A stretch of 64,000 nucleotides of DNA from Rhodeus uyekii. Taxonomy: Eukaryota; Chordata; Actinopteri; Cypriniformes; Acheilognathidae. How positions within the stretch are numbered: the stretch's first letter is position 1; each line of letters starts with the position of its first letter. This document shows positions 1 through 11,815 of this stretch, one piece after another. Below the pieces are notes generated by a model. That model saw nothing but the letters and a program-made list of their open reading frames with translations. It searched no databases and was not told the DNA's origin. The stretch spans positions 2,396,001-2,460,000 of the forward strand of contig JAWRVZ010000051.1 of the NCBI GenBank assembly GCA_037043235.1, written 5' to 3'. Both the position numbers and the translations under genes were made by a program.

Positions 1-585
1 GTTACACATATAGTGTGGTGAGCAGGGAATGGCCGAGGGACGTGAGAGTGTCTCAGGGAGGAGCGAAAGCATAAAAGGAGGAGCGATGACATTGACGGAC
101 GAGAGAGGACCAGGCCTGGATTTACGTTCGGTTTTGTGCTTGTGTGGGCGGCAGTCATCCGTAGGACGGTGCTTCTTTGTCGCCAGCTTTTGATGCCATA
201 GTAGACGGTCGATTGCGTCCAATTCGTTAAGATTCAGCGCTTTGAGGTCCTGTTGGATCGTTTGCACCCAGGTCTTTTTCGGGCGACCTTTTGGACGAGT
301 ACCAGGGACTACAAGATCTAAAATAGACAGTATAGCACTGTTTTCACTTCTTTTCACGTGGCCAAACCATCGCAGACGATGTCGTCGACATGATTCTTCA
401 ATCGCGCATAAGCCAGCTCGATGCAGAATTTCCATCGATTGGATATGGTCTTTGATTTTAATGCGTTGCATCTATCGGAGCATTTTCATGTCGGTTCGGT
501 GAAGTTGGTGAAGTTTATTTTCATACTAAAACTGTTAAATGTTCGCCGGTTCCCGCCTTCTTCCCAAACTAATGACTGTGTTACA
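1..585 (+). mobile_element. Gypsy-type LTR fragment, interrupted by a LINE piece
   Basis: Positions 45-162 (GGAGGAGCGAAAGCATAAAA, then CAGGCCTGG) match a second copy at 1254-1350 at roughly 80% by eye. Positions about 512-585 resume an LTR-like 3' end (GCCGGTTCCCGCC, then TGTGTTACAC), followed by TAGGTTCGAAC, which resembles the primer-binding-site start at 1401 (TGGTGTCGAAACCC). CATAAAAGG may be the LTR TATA box. The intervening 165-511 is unrelated reverse-transcriptase sequence. Family knowledge: TG...CA LTRs followed by TGG-type primer sites are typical of Ty3/Gypsy elements. The left edge is cut by the window. Assignment to Gypsy is inference; no gag or pol is present. Confidence 0.5.
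165..511 (-). pseudogene. LINE reverse transcriptase, C-terminal fragment
   Basis: The minus strand reads as the tail of a non-LTR retrotransposon reverse transcriptase: KMLR, a stop, MQRIKIKDHI, later LRWFGHVKRSENS, GTRPKGRPKKTWVQTIQQDL and AIDRLLWHQKL. The RWxGHV...GRPKxxW...DRxxW series is the usual LINE RT C-terminus. The stop at 472-474 (TAG) sits where the family normally has Trp (MLRW), a one-base nonsense change. Only about 110 codons survive. It lies inside an LTR (1-585), so it is probably a 5'-truncated LINE that inserted in reverse orientation. The exact clade is not determined. Confidence 0.7.
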
Positions 586-1228
586 CATAGGTTCGAACAT
601 AAAGTAAGACTGGAATTACTGATGACTCGTTTCAGGCAGTTCAAAATCATGCACTTTGATTTTTGAAACTTTCCAGGCCTTTTTCATTTACAAACAGCTG
701 TATTACACACCACATTGAAAGTGATATCAGTATCAATAAAAACATAAAAGGGGCAATTTAAAACTAGCAGATGTAGTCAGAACAATAATTGGTCAGAACA
801 AAAATAAGGATCTCAAGTAGTGCAAGTGGTAAACGGCATCTGAAAAGATAAATGTACTTCATAAATCATTTTTCAAATAAAATGCCATGCAGGGGTTAGT
901 GAGCACACCAAATGAATATATGAATGGTTTGTTGAACAAAACGATTCACCAACATCAATCATACTTCCAAAAGCTTCATATGAGAGAGTCGACATTTAAA
1001 GAGAACACATTCGATTATTTTCTTGCTTGGCTGTAAAGCTGTGTGCGCAATAAAATGTGACAACAATAGCAATCATTTTGTCTCCCTTTGGTTGTTACTG
1101 GAAAAACTGGAAAAAAGGGTCACACTACTGAAAACCCCAAAGTTCTTACAGCACCAAGGACATCAACAAGAAAAAGATAAGTAAAGAACGGTGAAGGGAT
1201 GGATAATATAATAAAAGTTACATTATTA
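586..1228. other. Unassigned AT-rich stretch
   Basis: No gene, RNA or recognised repeat seen. It follows the LTR-like 3' end and could be decayed internal retroelement sequence, but no gag or protease motif is visible. Confidence 0.4.
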
Positions 1229-1416
1229 TCACCTGCGTGCCACACTGGCCTCGTATCTCAAAGGAGGAGCGATGCCAGTGAAGGACGAGAGAGAACCAGG
1301 CCTGGACTTTAGGTTGTGTTTTGTGATTGTGTGAGCGGTAGTCGTCCGTGACGGGCTTCCGCGATTACTTTCATTTTGTTGAACAACGAACTGTGTTACA
1401 CTGGTGTCGAAACCCA
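1229..1416 (+). mobile_element. Gypsy-type LTR fragment with primer-site-like end
   Basis: Starts CACCTGCGTGCCACACTGG and carries the same GGAGGAGCGATGCCAGTGAA and CCAGGCCTGG blocks as positions 45-162. It ends TGTGTTACAC followed by TGGTGTCGAAACCC, a plausible LTR end plus primer-binding site. Compared with the first copy it lacks the CGCCGGTTCCCGCC block and the TATA-like CATAAAAGG, so it is internally deleted. The 95-codon minus-strand frame here is a shadow of the repeat; it resembles the tail of the frame at 1-165 only because the DNA is homologous. Confidence 0.5.
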
Positions 1417-2190
1417 GAAGAACGGCAGCGCCCACACAAACACAAATGAAACAACTAAAATCCTGGCTTGGTCCTCTCTTGATAGAGACGATTCGGGAAT
1501 ACATTGCCGCTTGCATACATTATATATATATTTTTTATTTTGTATATATATATATTGTTCCTTATTTGTACGCTTCAGTCTATCACCTATGTAACCAATA
1601 ATTGTTATTGTAAATGACAATCTACTTAAAGCCTTTCTTTGCCTTTCTGTATTTTTTCCATAGAGTAAGGATGAATATTGTCTGTACATCTCACCAGATA
1701 GAACATGTTATCAGAATGTTTTGGGAAGTCTTTCTGTTGATAGTTGGAGCCTAAGCAGAGTTCAGCCTTGGAGAAGCTGTGTATCTCTGTGTGTGTGTGT
1801 GTGTGTGTTTATATGGTCTGTATTGGTGAGCTGATTAACTGGCACTATATGGAGACGGAATGACTTGTTGTTCTCGACAAGCCAAGTGGAAGGTCACTAA
1901 CCCGTCACCCATGTGATCAATGAAGATATGCTTCAGACTGTCTGCTCTTGGGTGGAAAATTACTAGTTTTGTTTATCTTTCTTTCTTAGCCAATCAGAAT
2001 CATTTAACGTCATCATTGATGTAGTTAGCACCCTCTGTTAGAGTATAATTGCTGTAACAATGTTATTGTAAGTGGGGTGGCCTACGATCTCCTTATGAGA
2101 CCTGAAGCTTCTGCTGATGAAACTGCAAACTAAACTTCACTAAAATTTCTTCTATTGACTGACATTTCTTCTAATGGTCTTAACTGTAAT
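1417..2190. other. Unassigned stretch with small (AT)n and (GT)n tracts
   Basis: Contains TATATATA runs at about 1522-1556 and a (GT)n tract at 1788-1808. No coding or RNA signal. It lies between two LTR fragments of opposite orientation. Confidence 0.4.
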
Positions 2191-2195
2191 TCCCC

Positions 2196-2310
2196 TACAC
2201 TCTCATCCTTCAATGTCGTCACTCCTCCTTTTATGATTCCGCTCCTCCGTAAGATTTGAGGCCGGTGCGGCATGCAGGTGATGCTCATTCTCAAATCACG
2301 AGGATGCATG
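2196..2310 (-). mobile_element. Gypsy-type LTR 5' part, inverted
   Basis: The reverse complement reads CACCTGCATGCCGCACCGG, then CATAAAAGGAGGAGTGACG, matching the start of the LTR at 1229 and the block at 45-110. Only the upstream (U3-like) part is present. Its inverted orientation relative to 1229-1416 argues for separate insertions or a rearrangement, not one element's two LTRs. Confidence 0.5.
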
Positions 2311-2499
2311 GATTAGTTTTTGAGATAAGTTGCATTAACTGTTGGTTAGAAGCCCGAAAAGAGTCAACAGGGGCCACAACCCTTTTAAAGCAGAAGTGTT
2401 GCCCTATACAGCAGGGTTCTTCAAATGTGGACCTGGAGGTTCATTGACGATAATCTAGCGAATATTTACATACCACTAATACTACCACACCAGTACTTT

Positions 2500-2845
2500 A
2501 TTATGTTATATATTGATATCACATGAATGGAATTGTTCATTCATAGACCAAGTTTATCATTGCTCCAAAGTTTCGATTGTCATCAATGGGTGGTTGGTAG
2601 ATCCTTCAGTGTCACTGCTCCAAATCTTTCAAATAATCTTCCTCAAACATCTCCATGAAATCCCATCTATCCAGATTGAAACTCATTTAGACTGCTTTTC
2701 TAATGATTTTTGTTACACATATCTATTTGTATCCATTTCGGGTTTTTTTACCTCTGTATTGGTTATTCTACTTGGATTATGTAATTGTAAAGCAACCTTG
2801 AGCTCCTGAAAAGCACTATATATGTGGTTGGATTGCCAACCACAA
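2500..2845 (+). mobile_element. Possible LINE 3' tail fragment
   Basis: The segment ends with GTAAAGCAACCTTGAGCTCC and AAAAGCACTATATATGTGG, resembling fish LINE 3' ends of the form AAAGC.CTTTGA ... GTGCTATATAAATAAA (compare 51760-51810). A 98-codon frame at 2513-2809 runs across it but shows no RT motif and is treated as chance. Confidence 0.3.
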
Positions 2846-2849
2846 GTTT

Positions 2850-4325
2850 CAGGAACTATTTCTTTCCTTCAACCTATCATAAGCAGCAAAGGATATATTT
2901 ATGCTGCTTTCGAAAAACAATCGGATGAAGGCATCTCAGTAGACTGGATATGACACAATCATTGGATTCGGAAGTGCCTTGCTGCATTTCTTCCTACCTC
3001 CGTCGGCAGTATCTTTCAGTTTTTTAAGAGTTTAGCTCAATCATGATCTTCAGAATTACAAGAAAATTGCTGTAAGGTGAGGGTTTGGAGCCAAGCTTTG
3101 CATGATTGTGCCAGATCTGAAGAAACCAGCGCTGTGGTCTAATGAACAGTGATGCAAAAAACAAGGGTGAAAGTCCATATAAAGTGCAGAATTTGGGATA
3201 AGTGTAAGATTGCCAAGTCACGCTTTTTACTAATCTCTCTAAAGAGATGATGAAATAGTAGGCAAGAAACTGCAAGTGATCAGCTACCTCAAATTGAGGA
3301 AGACTAACTCAATTTACATCAGGCACTAATGCGTCTGGGTGTTCTTTTACAGGCTGATCCATTACAACTGAACAAACACACAAATGAATCAACTGATACA
3401 GCAGGTGTATCCGTAAGGAATAATGTAGAAACAGAAGATCTTAGATCACACGGAAGGATTTATTTTGGGATAATGAGCATCTGACTGTACATTACCCCAC
3501 TTATTACGGAGCTACTTACACGATAAATAACTGGACATGAAATATTGACTCAAGGTGAAGTAATTTTCTGCGAACAAAGTGAGTGCGGAGCACCGTCAAG
3601 GAAAATTACAATGTAAATCAGTGGTTGCCAGGGACAACGTTTAATTATGCAGTTTAATGGTCATTATATAACAATATTTGACCGCAGAATGCTGCAATCA
3701 GAGTCAAGTATTCCAGAGAGAGATGGACTCATGGGTAATAGACTCATATTTATACGTTAAACTCACCAGACAAAAGGACAAGCGAGTGATAAGTTACCTA
3801 AGATCAACTATGACTAATCTATGTGTAAGTGCATTAATGCTAAGATTAATTAAGATTTGAGATTCATCACTAGCGAATGAACGCACACGTTTTATCCAAT
3901 AGGCGTGTGAGGAAACTGACATCTGTCTGTTTTCCTGCATCTGCTCTGGATGTTAGGTGTCCTCATTCGCTTTCTGACCAAAGGCTCATTGAGGCGTGCT
4001 GCGATTTCTCTCGAACGAGCGTGTTGATCTGACAGTTCCACCAGCATTTTCCATTCTGAAACATCCGAAGCGTTCCTCTCCTTCATGTGGCAGACAGACG
4101 CCCCTCGTCTCATCTCATCCACCCTCCGCCCCCACACGCTTTCAAGTCTAAAACTGGAGGATGCGATTGGTCCCAGCTAGTAAACAGGGAACACTTGTTT
4201 ACTTCCTTGACACAAGTAAATATTTTACGCATTCCTGGCTCCATGTCAGAACTCTCTGTGTGTGCATTGCAGAGATCTTGTCAAAGCGATGTGGGTAAAC
4301 AGCCTGTAAGTTGGTGTGTGTATGT
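2850..4325. other. Unassigned unique-looking DNA
   Basis: No coding, RNA or recognised repeat signal. Frames of 60-110 codons around 3890-4416 lack codon structure and overlap each other on both strands. Confidence 0.4.
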
Positions 4326-4351
4326 GGTGGTGGTGGTGGTGGGGGTGGGGG
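4326..4351 (+). repeat. (GGT)n / G-rich run, G-quadruplex candidate
   Basis: Six GGT-type triplets run into two G5 runs separated by T. Multiple GG/GGGG runs with 1-nt loops fit G-quadruplex rules on the plus strand. No gene context is visible. Confidence 0.6.
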
Positions 4352-5629
4352 TCATCTGTAGACCCTTAATAACGCTTCCAGGAGAAACAAATGAACGAGA
4401 GATATATCGCTTCTGAACTCAACCTGACTTTGTGTGTTTACGTGTGTTTACATGTCTACATTATGCCATACATCTGCTTTTTAATTGGAAGCTGCGCGTT
4501 TGCTTTGGCAGGGGAATCTGTGCAATTTGATTCGTGACACAGCACAAAATGTTCCTCGTTCTCCACTGCACAGATACAACACTGAAACAGATATGCATAT
4601 CTAACAGGCCATGAGGAAGTGTGTGTGATGTGTGCTTCAGATGCATTTAACCATCCGGCTGTGGTCTCACAATGAACTGTGGAAAGCAAAATAACCTGTG
4701 CTAACAAAAATCATACAGTTTTAGAGTAATCATTTATAATTATTTTTGCATGTGTGATGCTGTTTTATAAAGATGATAGCATCTATTGCACATATAGGTT
4801 GTGAAATTTCGGAGAACAAAAACACCTAATGGTACGTAATTGCATAACACGCATAACTCATCCCTCACATGAAGATGTGGCTTGTTTCCTAAAGGTTGGA
4901 ATACAGAAGAAAACATTGCAGTCTGGAGGAGTTTGAGCTGGTCAGAGTCAGTCTCCAGATATTTGGGCAGTTAGAGTTGACAGATTTCACAAAAAATGTG
5001 CAGTGTATGATGAGAACAGACTCATCTAAGCTTCAGATTATGGATCCATCCACTTTGATTTTTCGAGCTGAACACATTGTTTTCTTTTGACATGCATTTC
5101 CTAGCAACGAGGTGCAAGTTTCTTGTGTGAGTTTGATGCATTTGGATCAACTTGAAAGCCTGCGACCCTCAATCATTTATCATTTTCTTGTGGACATTTA
5201 CACAGTCGGCAAGCGTATGATGTTCAAAATCTGAAATTCTGTTCAAATGTTAAAAGTCGTTAGTGTATTCCAGCCTTAAGTGATACGACTTGCATTTTTT
5301 GCCTGACAGACAATAAAATGGACAAACTAACAACCAACCAAACAAATAAACTAAACAACACATGGGGTTTGACTTAGACCGGAAGGAAACCAGCCAAAAC
5401 CCTTTACCGACCTCATGGAAACAACAACCACTGAAAATAAATGTTAAACTACTTTATATTTTTTCTAAATATGAAAAACTCAAAATATTAAGCTGCATTT
5501 GAGGTATAATTCCAATAAAGTTGCAGAAATCTGTAAAACAGTTAACACTAGATTATAATGAACAATACTTCCATACACTATACAGCAAGGACACATTCAA
5601 TTGATTAAAAGCGACAAATACATTTATAA
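4352..5629. other. Unassigned AT-rich DNA
   Basis: No gene or RNA seen. 5320-5355 has loose AACAAACCAA-type low complexity. Confidence 0.4.
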
Positions 5630-5975
5630 TGTTACAACAGATTTCTATTTTTCAAATAAATGCTGTTTTTGACCTTTCTACTCATCAAATAATCCTAAAG
5701 AAACATTGCACAGAAATATTAAGCATCACAGCTGTCTTCAACCTTCATTCACACAAATTAGCATATTATTATAATTTCTGAAGACAGAAGAATGGAGTAA
5801 TGATGCTGAAAATTCTACTTTGCTGTCACATAAATGACTTTTTTTAAAAGAATACTCAAATAGAAAACTATGAAAAAATATTTCACTATATTACTGGATT
5901 TATACTTTTCTTACTGCATTCTTGAGAAATAAAAGCAGCTTTGGTGAGCCCAAGAAACCGGTTCATTAACGTTTG
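5630..5975 (-). mobile_element. Interspersed repeat family A (reverse copy)
   Basis: Diverged copy of a fish repeat found at least seven more times in the window. Hallmarks on its sense strand: CTCACCAAGGCTGCATTTAT near the start, TGTGAAATATT, then TTCAGCATCATTACTCCA, TCTTCAGTGTC and GCTGCTTAA. Here these read in reverse: GGAGTAATGATGCTGAAAAT at about 5792 and GCAGCTTTGGTGAGCCC at about 5935. No coding capacity. The class is not named; sequences like this are common in cyprinid genomes. Confidence 0.6.
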
Positions 5976-6859
5976 TTCAATGTCAGGTCATGATATATAA
6001 TGCATTAGCTCACGTTAAAGAATTGAACCTTTTGTAAAGTGATTGCAAAAAAGATCTAAAGGGAATTTAATTCTAGTTGATTCTAAAAAGCTGAAATAAA
6101 ATATAGGACACCCTACTTGATTGCTGAGATATTGTCAGGGGGAAAATAATGGTGTAGTTTGTCAGCTCTAACCTAGAACTACAGAAAAGCTATAATTTAA
6201 AAGCTAATATTGTAACCACCTCGCTACTGGAAAATGGTTCAACTAAACCCCTCACTATTTGCAGCAGTTCTATTCAACACTGTTGCTGTAAAGTTTTGTA
6301 AATTTAGTAAAAATCTGAAAAAAGTAATTTCCTGACCAGCACTGATTTGGTGGAGAACATCTAAATCTCAGAGTTTCTGAAGAACAGGTGTGTGTGCAAA
6401 CATAACAAGGGGGAGGAGGATCCCGTATTGTCCCGCCAAAACCTCAAATTTTGAGGCAAAGAGCAAAATTTGCCTCAGTTCGGCTGTAAAAGGGCAACAC
6501 TGTTTGAAGGACTTTAGGAGGAAAAATCCCATTCCGGCTCTCGCGGGGCTCATTGAGACACGAGGCTGAGCTTTGCTCAAATCATTCTGGCTAACAAAAT
6601 AAATGGATAACAACACTGAAAATTCGGTAATGGGTTCTGAGATCAGATCACACTGGTCATTAATCTAGCTCAGTGTGTGTGAGAAGTGTCTGGGGTTTGT
6701 TGTCTCTGTTTGTGTCCTCAGAGGAAAGAGTTCATTGCAGTAGAATGAGAATTCTGTCTGGGCATAACAGAGACGGAGATTTTCTTAACACCGATGCTTT
6801 TGGTTCCCATTAGTGTGTGTGTGCGTGGACTACAATGAGAACAGCACAGAGAGCCACTG
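5976..6859. other. Unassigned DNA
   Basis: No gene, RNA or recognised repeat. The 82-codon minus-strand frame at 6368-6616 shows no domain. Confidence 0.4.
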
Positions 6860-7240
6860 ATAAATAATATACACATTTGAAATTGGCTTCAATTGCACTA
6901 CGGAAATGCCTGCTACTTGGCACGACAATAAATCACGTATAATGACTTTTGGGATACATTATGAGGATTTTAATATGCACTTTATGTAACCAGGTAGTAA
7001 TAAACAAAAAGGGCTTGATGGATTAACATTCTTAATAATCTGCCTCTTTTCCTCTATTATGGCATTACACAGGCCTAATTTAACTTGAACAGAGAAAGTG
7101 ATAAAAAATTGAAAAAGATTTAAATCGAACTCATGGCTCCTGAGGGGCGAGGGCTCTGTCGAGCAGCCGGGCGATCATTTTATGCAGCCCTTCAGTGTGA
7201 GAAATGATGTCCATACTTCAAAGGAACTTCAATCAAGTTG
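6860..7240. other. Candidate conserved non-coding stretch
   Basis: High-complexity sequence free of microsatellite or transposon hallmarks, with homeodomain-like words (AATAAATCACG, CCTAATTTAAC) and a GC-rich block near 7140-7180. This is the look of vertebrate regulatory DNA, but conservation cannot be judged from one sequence. Confidence 0.2.
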
Positions 7241-8884
7241 CATTTCTATGCTTGATAAATAATTGAGGAATACTCAAAATGGCCTTGAGTTATACCATTC
7301 ATGAATGTCTCTGTGAATGTGCCTGACAGATGGAGAGAAGAGAGTGTGTGTGCAAGAGAGATATACATCATTGTTTCAGAGACTTCTTTGTTTTTGATGT
7401 TGTTATTTTTTTGCATGAATAAAACAGATTTAGCCTTTGGAATAAAAAGATGACGTCCCACATGCATGGAGTCGCAGCAGGCCGGGAAAGGTGGCGTTTG
7501 GACGGGTGACTCTAACTGCACACAGGTGTACACAGGAATACAGATCTGAGCCCACCTGCAGAGACAGCACAGCCGGTGAATATAAGATACTCACACAGAC
7601 CGCTCACTTTGATCCAGGGTCCAAAATGAACTTTAACACACCTGCTAGTGAAAAAAAATTTACAGGTTATAAATAGGGTCACATGGGAGAAGATGCTCGG
7701 CTTATGAACAATGCTTGGACACATCAGCCAATGTGTTATTATAGGGAATCAGAGAGATATTATAGTAAAGATTTAACTTAAATAACCTTTTTATGAAAGC
7801 AAAGGTGTCTAAAAATGTACAACAAATTCATGGAAATATGAAATAATAACCCCATTAATTACAATAAATAATAAATGAGACCAATTATATCAATACGACT
7901 TTGATATTCATGTCATAATCACTATTTTCCAGAGATACAAAATTAGATGAATTATGCTCAAACCTGTGTAGAGTGATTCAATCTCACAAATGTTGATATT
8001 CAGATGAAATGACAAAGTTTTAAACAGGATATCGATTCATCAAAAGTGCCATCTAGGATCAGGAAAAACAATTTTAAGGTCGGGTTTTCTTCTCGTCCCT
8101 GAGGGGATTTCCCCTCATGTGACCCTATTGGACATGACAGACTGAATTTTGAATAATTTCTATACATTTTGTAGTTATTTAACGTTTTGTCCTGTATATT
8201 CATGACAAACAGCAAAGGTTGTTGGGTTTTTCGCAGCACAATCTCTCAGTCTTGGTAAAATTACACCTGACAGAAAAACTGAACGAAACAGATTGTAATT
8301 ATGCTTTTTATTTTTGCACCGTGGAGGTTTAATGCAAGGAAAATTCCCCATATGTGTCGCCACATGGAGAAACAAACTTTTGAAGCAAGAATTTCTAAGA
8401 CAGATGTTTTCTTGAAGGTCTTAGAATCACACACTTCCCTTACATCAACTACATCAGATTGCCATTCTTACAACAGATTAAACTCTTGAAATCACTGCAA
8501 TTTCATTTAAAGTTTCTGGCCACAAAGTCATTTCAAACTCAAATTAAGTATTTGGTAAGTGTTAATTATGGACGCTGCTTTCACCAACTCTTGACACACG
8601 GTCTGCTGTCAACATCCTTCTAAAGCAAAATCCCAAGCAAAATGCAACCGCATAAGTTCACCCTACATAGGCAGTGTATACAGTATAACTATAATTTTTA
8701 TAAACTAACACATGCTACTGTCAACATAGGCATTTCCATCTTTTAAGGCAACTTTCCATAGAGAATGATTTTTATACTCTTCAAACTGTATATTCTATCC
8801 CTAACACTTATCCTCATGGTGACAGAAAATGTCCCCAGAAGGACATGGATTGTAGATATTGCCATCTTTATTGGGATATAATAC
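7241..8884. other. Unassigned DNA
   Basis: Nothing recognised. Overlapping small frames at 7246-7724 and 8000-8489 occur on both strands with no domain and are considered chance. Confidence 0.4.
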
Positions 8885-9027
8885 AGCTTTCCTGTATCTC
8901 AATCCCTAGATGACTGGTGCGTACAACACTAAGGTCATGGGTTCGATCCCAGGGAAAGCAAGAACTGATTCAACGTGTTACTTGAGTCTCTTTGGATAAA
9001 GGCGTCTGCCAAATTCATAAATGTAAT
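8885..9027 (+). mobile_element. tRNA-derived SINE
   Basis: Begins AGCTTTCCTGTA and has a tRNA-like head with a B-box (GGGTTCGATCCC at about 8939), then the constant body AGGGAAAGCAAGAACTGATT and the 3' tail TCTTTGGATAAAGGCGTCTG with CATAAATGTAA. The A-box (TATCTCAATCCCTAGA) is degenerate. The tail matches the LINE 3' end at 53800-53856, suggesting LINE-dependent mobility. At least six other copies lie in the window. Confidence 0.8.
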
Positions 9028-9645
9028 ACATGCCTAATTAAAGATCACAGTTATTTGTGGATGGGCTCTTTTGAACCACCCAGAACATTTTATGCACTAA
9101 AACTCATTCCCTGAAATGAATAAAACTAAAGAATTTGTCATTTAGCATTGCTTCTAAATGCTAAAGATGCACAAAAACTACATACCACACCTAAATATCA
9201 ATCTTTAGATCAGTAATACTGAGTACTGAATGAAATGTGCTATAAAGCAATTTCTCATGAAGTTATCTACCATCTCAGATAAATTATTCCCCCCGCTGAG
9301 GATACATGTAATGCTGGCTTAAAATTTAAACTGAAGTACTATCTGAGAACTTATGTACTGTAAGATACCTTAAAATGCTCTTTATGTAGGCAGCTTAGTA
9401 GGTTTTGCATGATATTTCCAAACATTTGAAGAAATGGAATGAACGTGTCAAGCACGTTATGGGTTATGAATGTTTAATTTTTTTTTTTAAAGATTAACCA
9501 TCTTTGTAAAACAGTGCATTAATGAAAGAATTTCTAAATTAATAAATTATCTCTTAGATTAAATTAATTAAAATTCCTTGCAGATTGAAGGACAGTTTTT
9601 ATTAACATTTCTTAATAATGTAAAAAATTCAAAGGAAACATTTCA

Positions 9646-9649
<4 letters not shown>
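9028..9649. other. Unassigned AT-rich DNA
   Basis: No gene or RNA signal; AT-rich, with runs of T at about 9478-9490. Confidence 0.4.

Positions 9650-9701
<52 letters not shown>
9650..9701 (+). repeat. (AG)n microsatellite
   Basis: About 26 uninterrupted AG units, a purine strand able to form triplex DNA. Confidence 0.95.
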
Positions 9702-9703
<2 letters not shown>

Positions 9704-10049
9704 ATTTTCACATTGAAGGCAGCAATAACAGAATCACCATCTTAAAGCATTTGTCAAAAGACGAAGCAAGAAAAGATGGTACGGTTCAGCTTTGTTAAAT
9801 CAAGGGCATGAATGTATTTTGGCAGAATGAAACTGAGACAACTTGCAATCGCTAGCTATCAGCATAGCGCAGGAAGTTTTGGGAAGTCTGAAGATAGATC
9901 AGATCAGATCTACTCTGAGAGCGAGTCACAATTTACCTTATTTGTCAAAAGATCTCTGGATACCACTGACTTTCATTGCATGAAAAAGTGCATATTTCTG
10001 TCATAACAACTTGAGTGTTTGGCATAATAAGCCTTATGAAAAAGAAGTT

Positions 10050-10860
10050 TATTCAAGTGTGGTATTAGTATACTTATTTTAAACCAAACAATAAGTATAC
10101 CTTCAGTCTACTTTTTATGTACTTCTCGGAAATATACTTAAAACTGCGCTTGTGCGATTTTCTCAGCTTTTTAAAATTAAATTACCCATATTTAAATGTT
10201 GAGAAGAATAAAATAATAAAAAGTGTTTACATTGGAAAGAGTTAAAGTATAGCAAATATAATATAGAAACAGTAAACTCTAAGTATGATGTTATGTTCGC
10301 TTGAATAAAACTTGAATAAAGTTTATAATAAAACTTGAATAAAACAAGTATACTTGCGGAATGAAACTACTAAATGACAAAGTGCAATTTTATAAACTAA
10401 TAAATGTGTTATAAGTATTAAAATGCACTACTAGTATACTTAAATGTTCACTTGTAGTACAGATGTAGTACAAATGACATTTATTTACATTTAATCATTT
10501 AGTAGACACTTTTCTCCAATGCAAGGAAGTACACAAGAATGCTCACAATGCAAAGTTTCGAACATTGCTTGAAGTAATATAAGCCCGGAGAATGGACTGA
10601 GTAAAGGAAAGTGAAAGCAAGGTAAAAATATTTTTATATATGTTTTTATTTTTATTTTTTTTATAAATAACAGTTGTGTTTGAAAACAGTTTGAAACAGT
10701 TGTGAACTTTAAGTTTACTACTGTTACACTTATAGTACACTTGGATCAGTTTAGTCTCAAGCAGTAGATATAGTACACGTAGTACACAAGTCTGATATTA
10801 GTATACTTGCTACACAAAGTATACTTAAAAATATACTTGAGCATTGCTTAAGCATCCTTA
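10050..10860. repeat. AGTATACTT-rich dispersed repeat
   Basis: The word AGTATACTT and its near variants, which are self-complementary, recur many times in both halves (for example about 10068, 10090, 10130, 10338, 10433, 10800, 10818). The same word density occurs at 49821-50160. This is a known style of fish AT-rich MITE or minisatellite. A LINE 3' fragment (10488-10622) is embedded in it. Confidence 0.45.
10488..10622 (-). mobile_element. LINE 3' UTR/tail fragment
   Basis: The reverse complement reads CTTGCTTTCACTTTCCTTTA, GGCTTATATTACTTCAAGCA, TGTTCGAAACTTTGC and ends GTCTACTAAATG with ATTAAATGTAAAT. It aligns with 53676-53856, the 3' end of a LINE whose last codons are visible there. The copy is 5' truncated, as LINE copies usually are. 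Confidence 0.65.
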
Positions 10861-10992
10861 ATAAAATTAACTTGAAATATACCTGGATATAACAATGTCT
10901 TGGAAGAATGCATCTGTAAATTTGTTTTAAAAAGTGGGTGGGATAGGAGTGTGGAGGGGATTTGCTAATGCAATGCTACATAATATAAGTAC

Positions 10993-11008
10993 AAAAAAAA
11001 AAAAAAAA
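10993..11008 (+). repeat. Poly(A) run
   Basis: Sixteen uninterrupted A residues; possibly a retroposon tail, but no identifiable body precedes it. Confidence 0.8.
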
Positions 11009-11019
11009 CATTACGATGT

Positions 11020-11815
11020 CCAGAAATCAATTACAACAGTACTTTGAGTAACAGTATATTGAGTGTAATATAATGACGTAGATTTAATCACATAGAACTA
11101 GTGGTGCAGTGGTAGTTCTTTTGTTAAGCGTGTCTAATCCTGGTTTCTAATCCACCCTCACGGTTTCTTTTCCTCATTAAAATCAAACATATTCATCAGG
11201 GATTGTAATCAAGAGCAGGGGCAGTTTTTCTTCTGTGTGTGATTTCAGTCTCTGCATCAGAGTTGAGCGATTGACTGAAGCACTGTGTGTGAAGCCACAA
11301 GAGAACGTTGCACCACGTATAACTCGCAAAGAAAACAACACACTCCAACCCCATGATTGCCTCTTATTTAACACAAACGAATGTCAACTGCATATACCTC
11401 CTTTGCATTAGGTGCATCCATGCAGTGAGATGTTTCAAAAAAGTCCTGGGTACATCATCGATCCTGGCAAAAAGTGGAGGGAACATGCCCCACTCATCCC
11501 ATCCGCAAATTACGCCTATGCATAAACGACATACTGCTGTGAGCAAGCAAGACATTCTGCTGCTGTACAATATAATACACATGAAATACCATAGCATGTC
11601 TATATAGGTGGAGCTGGGGAAGGTGAGTGGTTTCTGAAAGAAAGCTGAAACTGCTACAGCAAATGCCGACCAAGAATTTGAAGGTTGAGCTGCGAGCTCA
11701 TTGGCTACTGATACAACAGGTACCAATCAGATGTGCCCTACAGAAATAATGTAATTGCAAGCAGACTGTGTTAACGAACTAAGCCTTTGCCTTCCATATG
11801 TGTGTGTATATGTAC
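11020..11815. other. Unassigned DNA with an unrecognised 120-codon frame
   Basis: The minus strand at 11364-11726 is open for 120 codons, but the product has no recognised domain, and other frames are open in parallel. TCTATATAGGTGGAG near 11599 looks promoter-like without support. Possibly a decayed transposon; not assigned. Confidence 0.3.

Noticed and set aside
242..666. Plus-strand frames of 86 and 81 codons
   Set aside because: Antisense shadow of the LINE reverse-transcriptase fragment.
1229..1516. 95-codon minus-strand frame resembling the end of the frame at 1-165
   Set aside because: The similarity reflects shared LTR DNA, not a conserved protein.
11364..11726. 120-codon minus-strand frame
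   Set aside because: No recognisable domain, overlapped by other open frames, and next to a transposon fragment.
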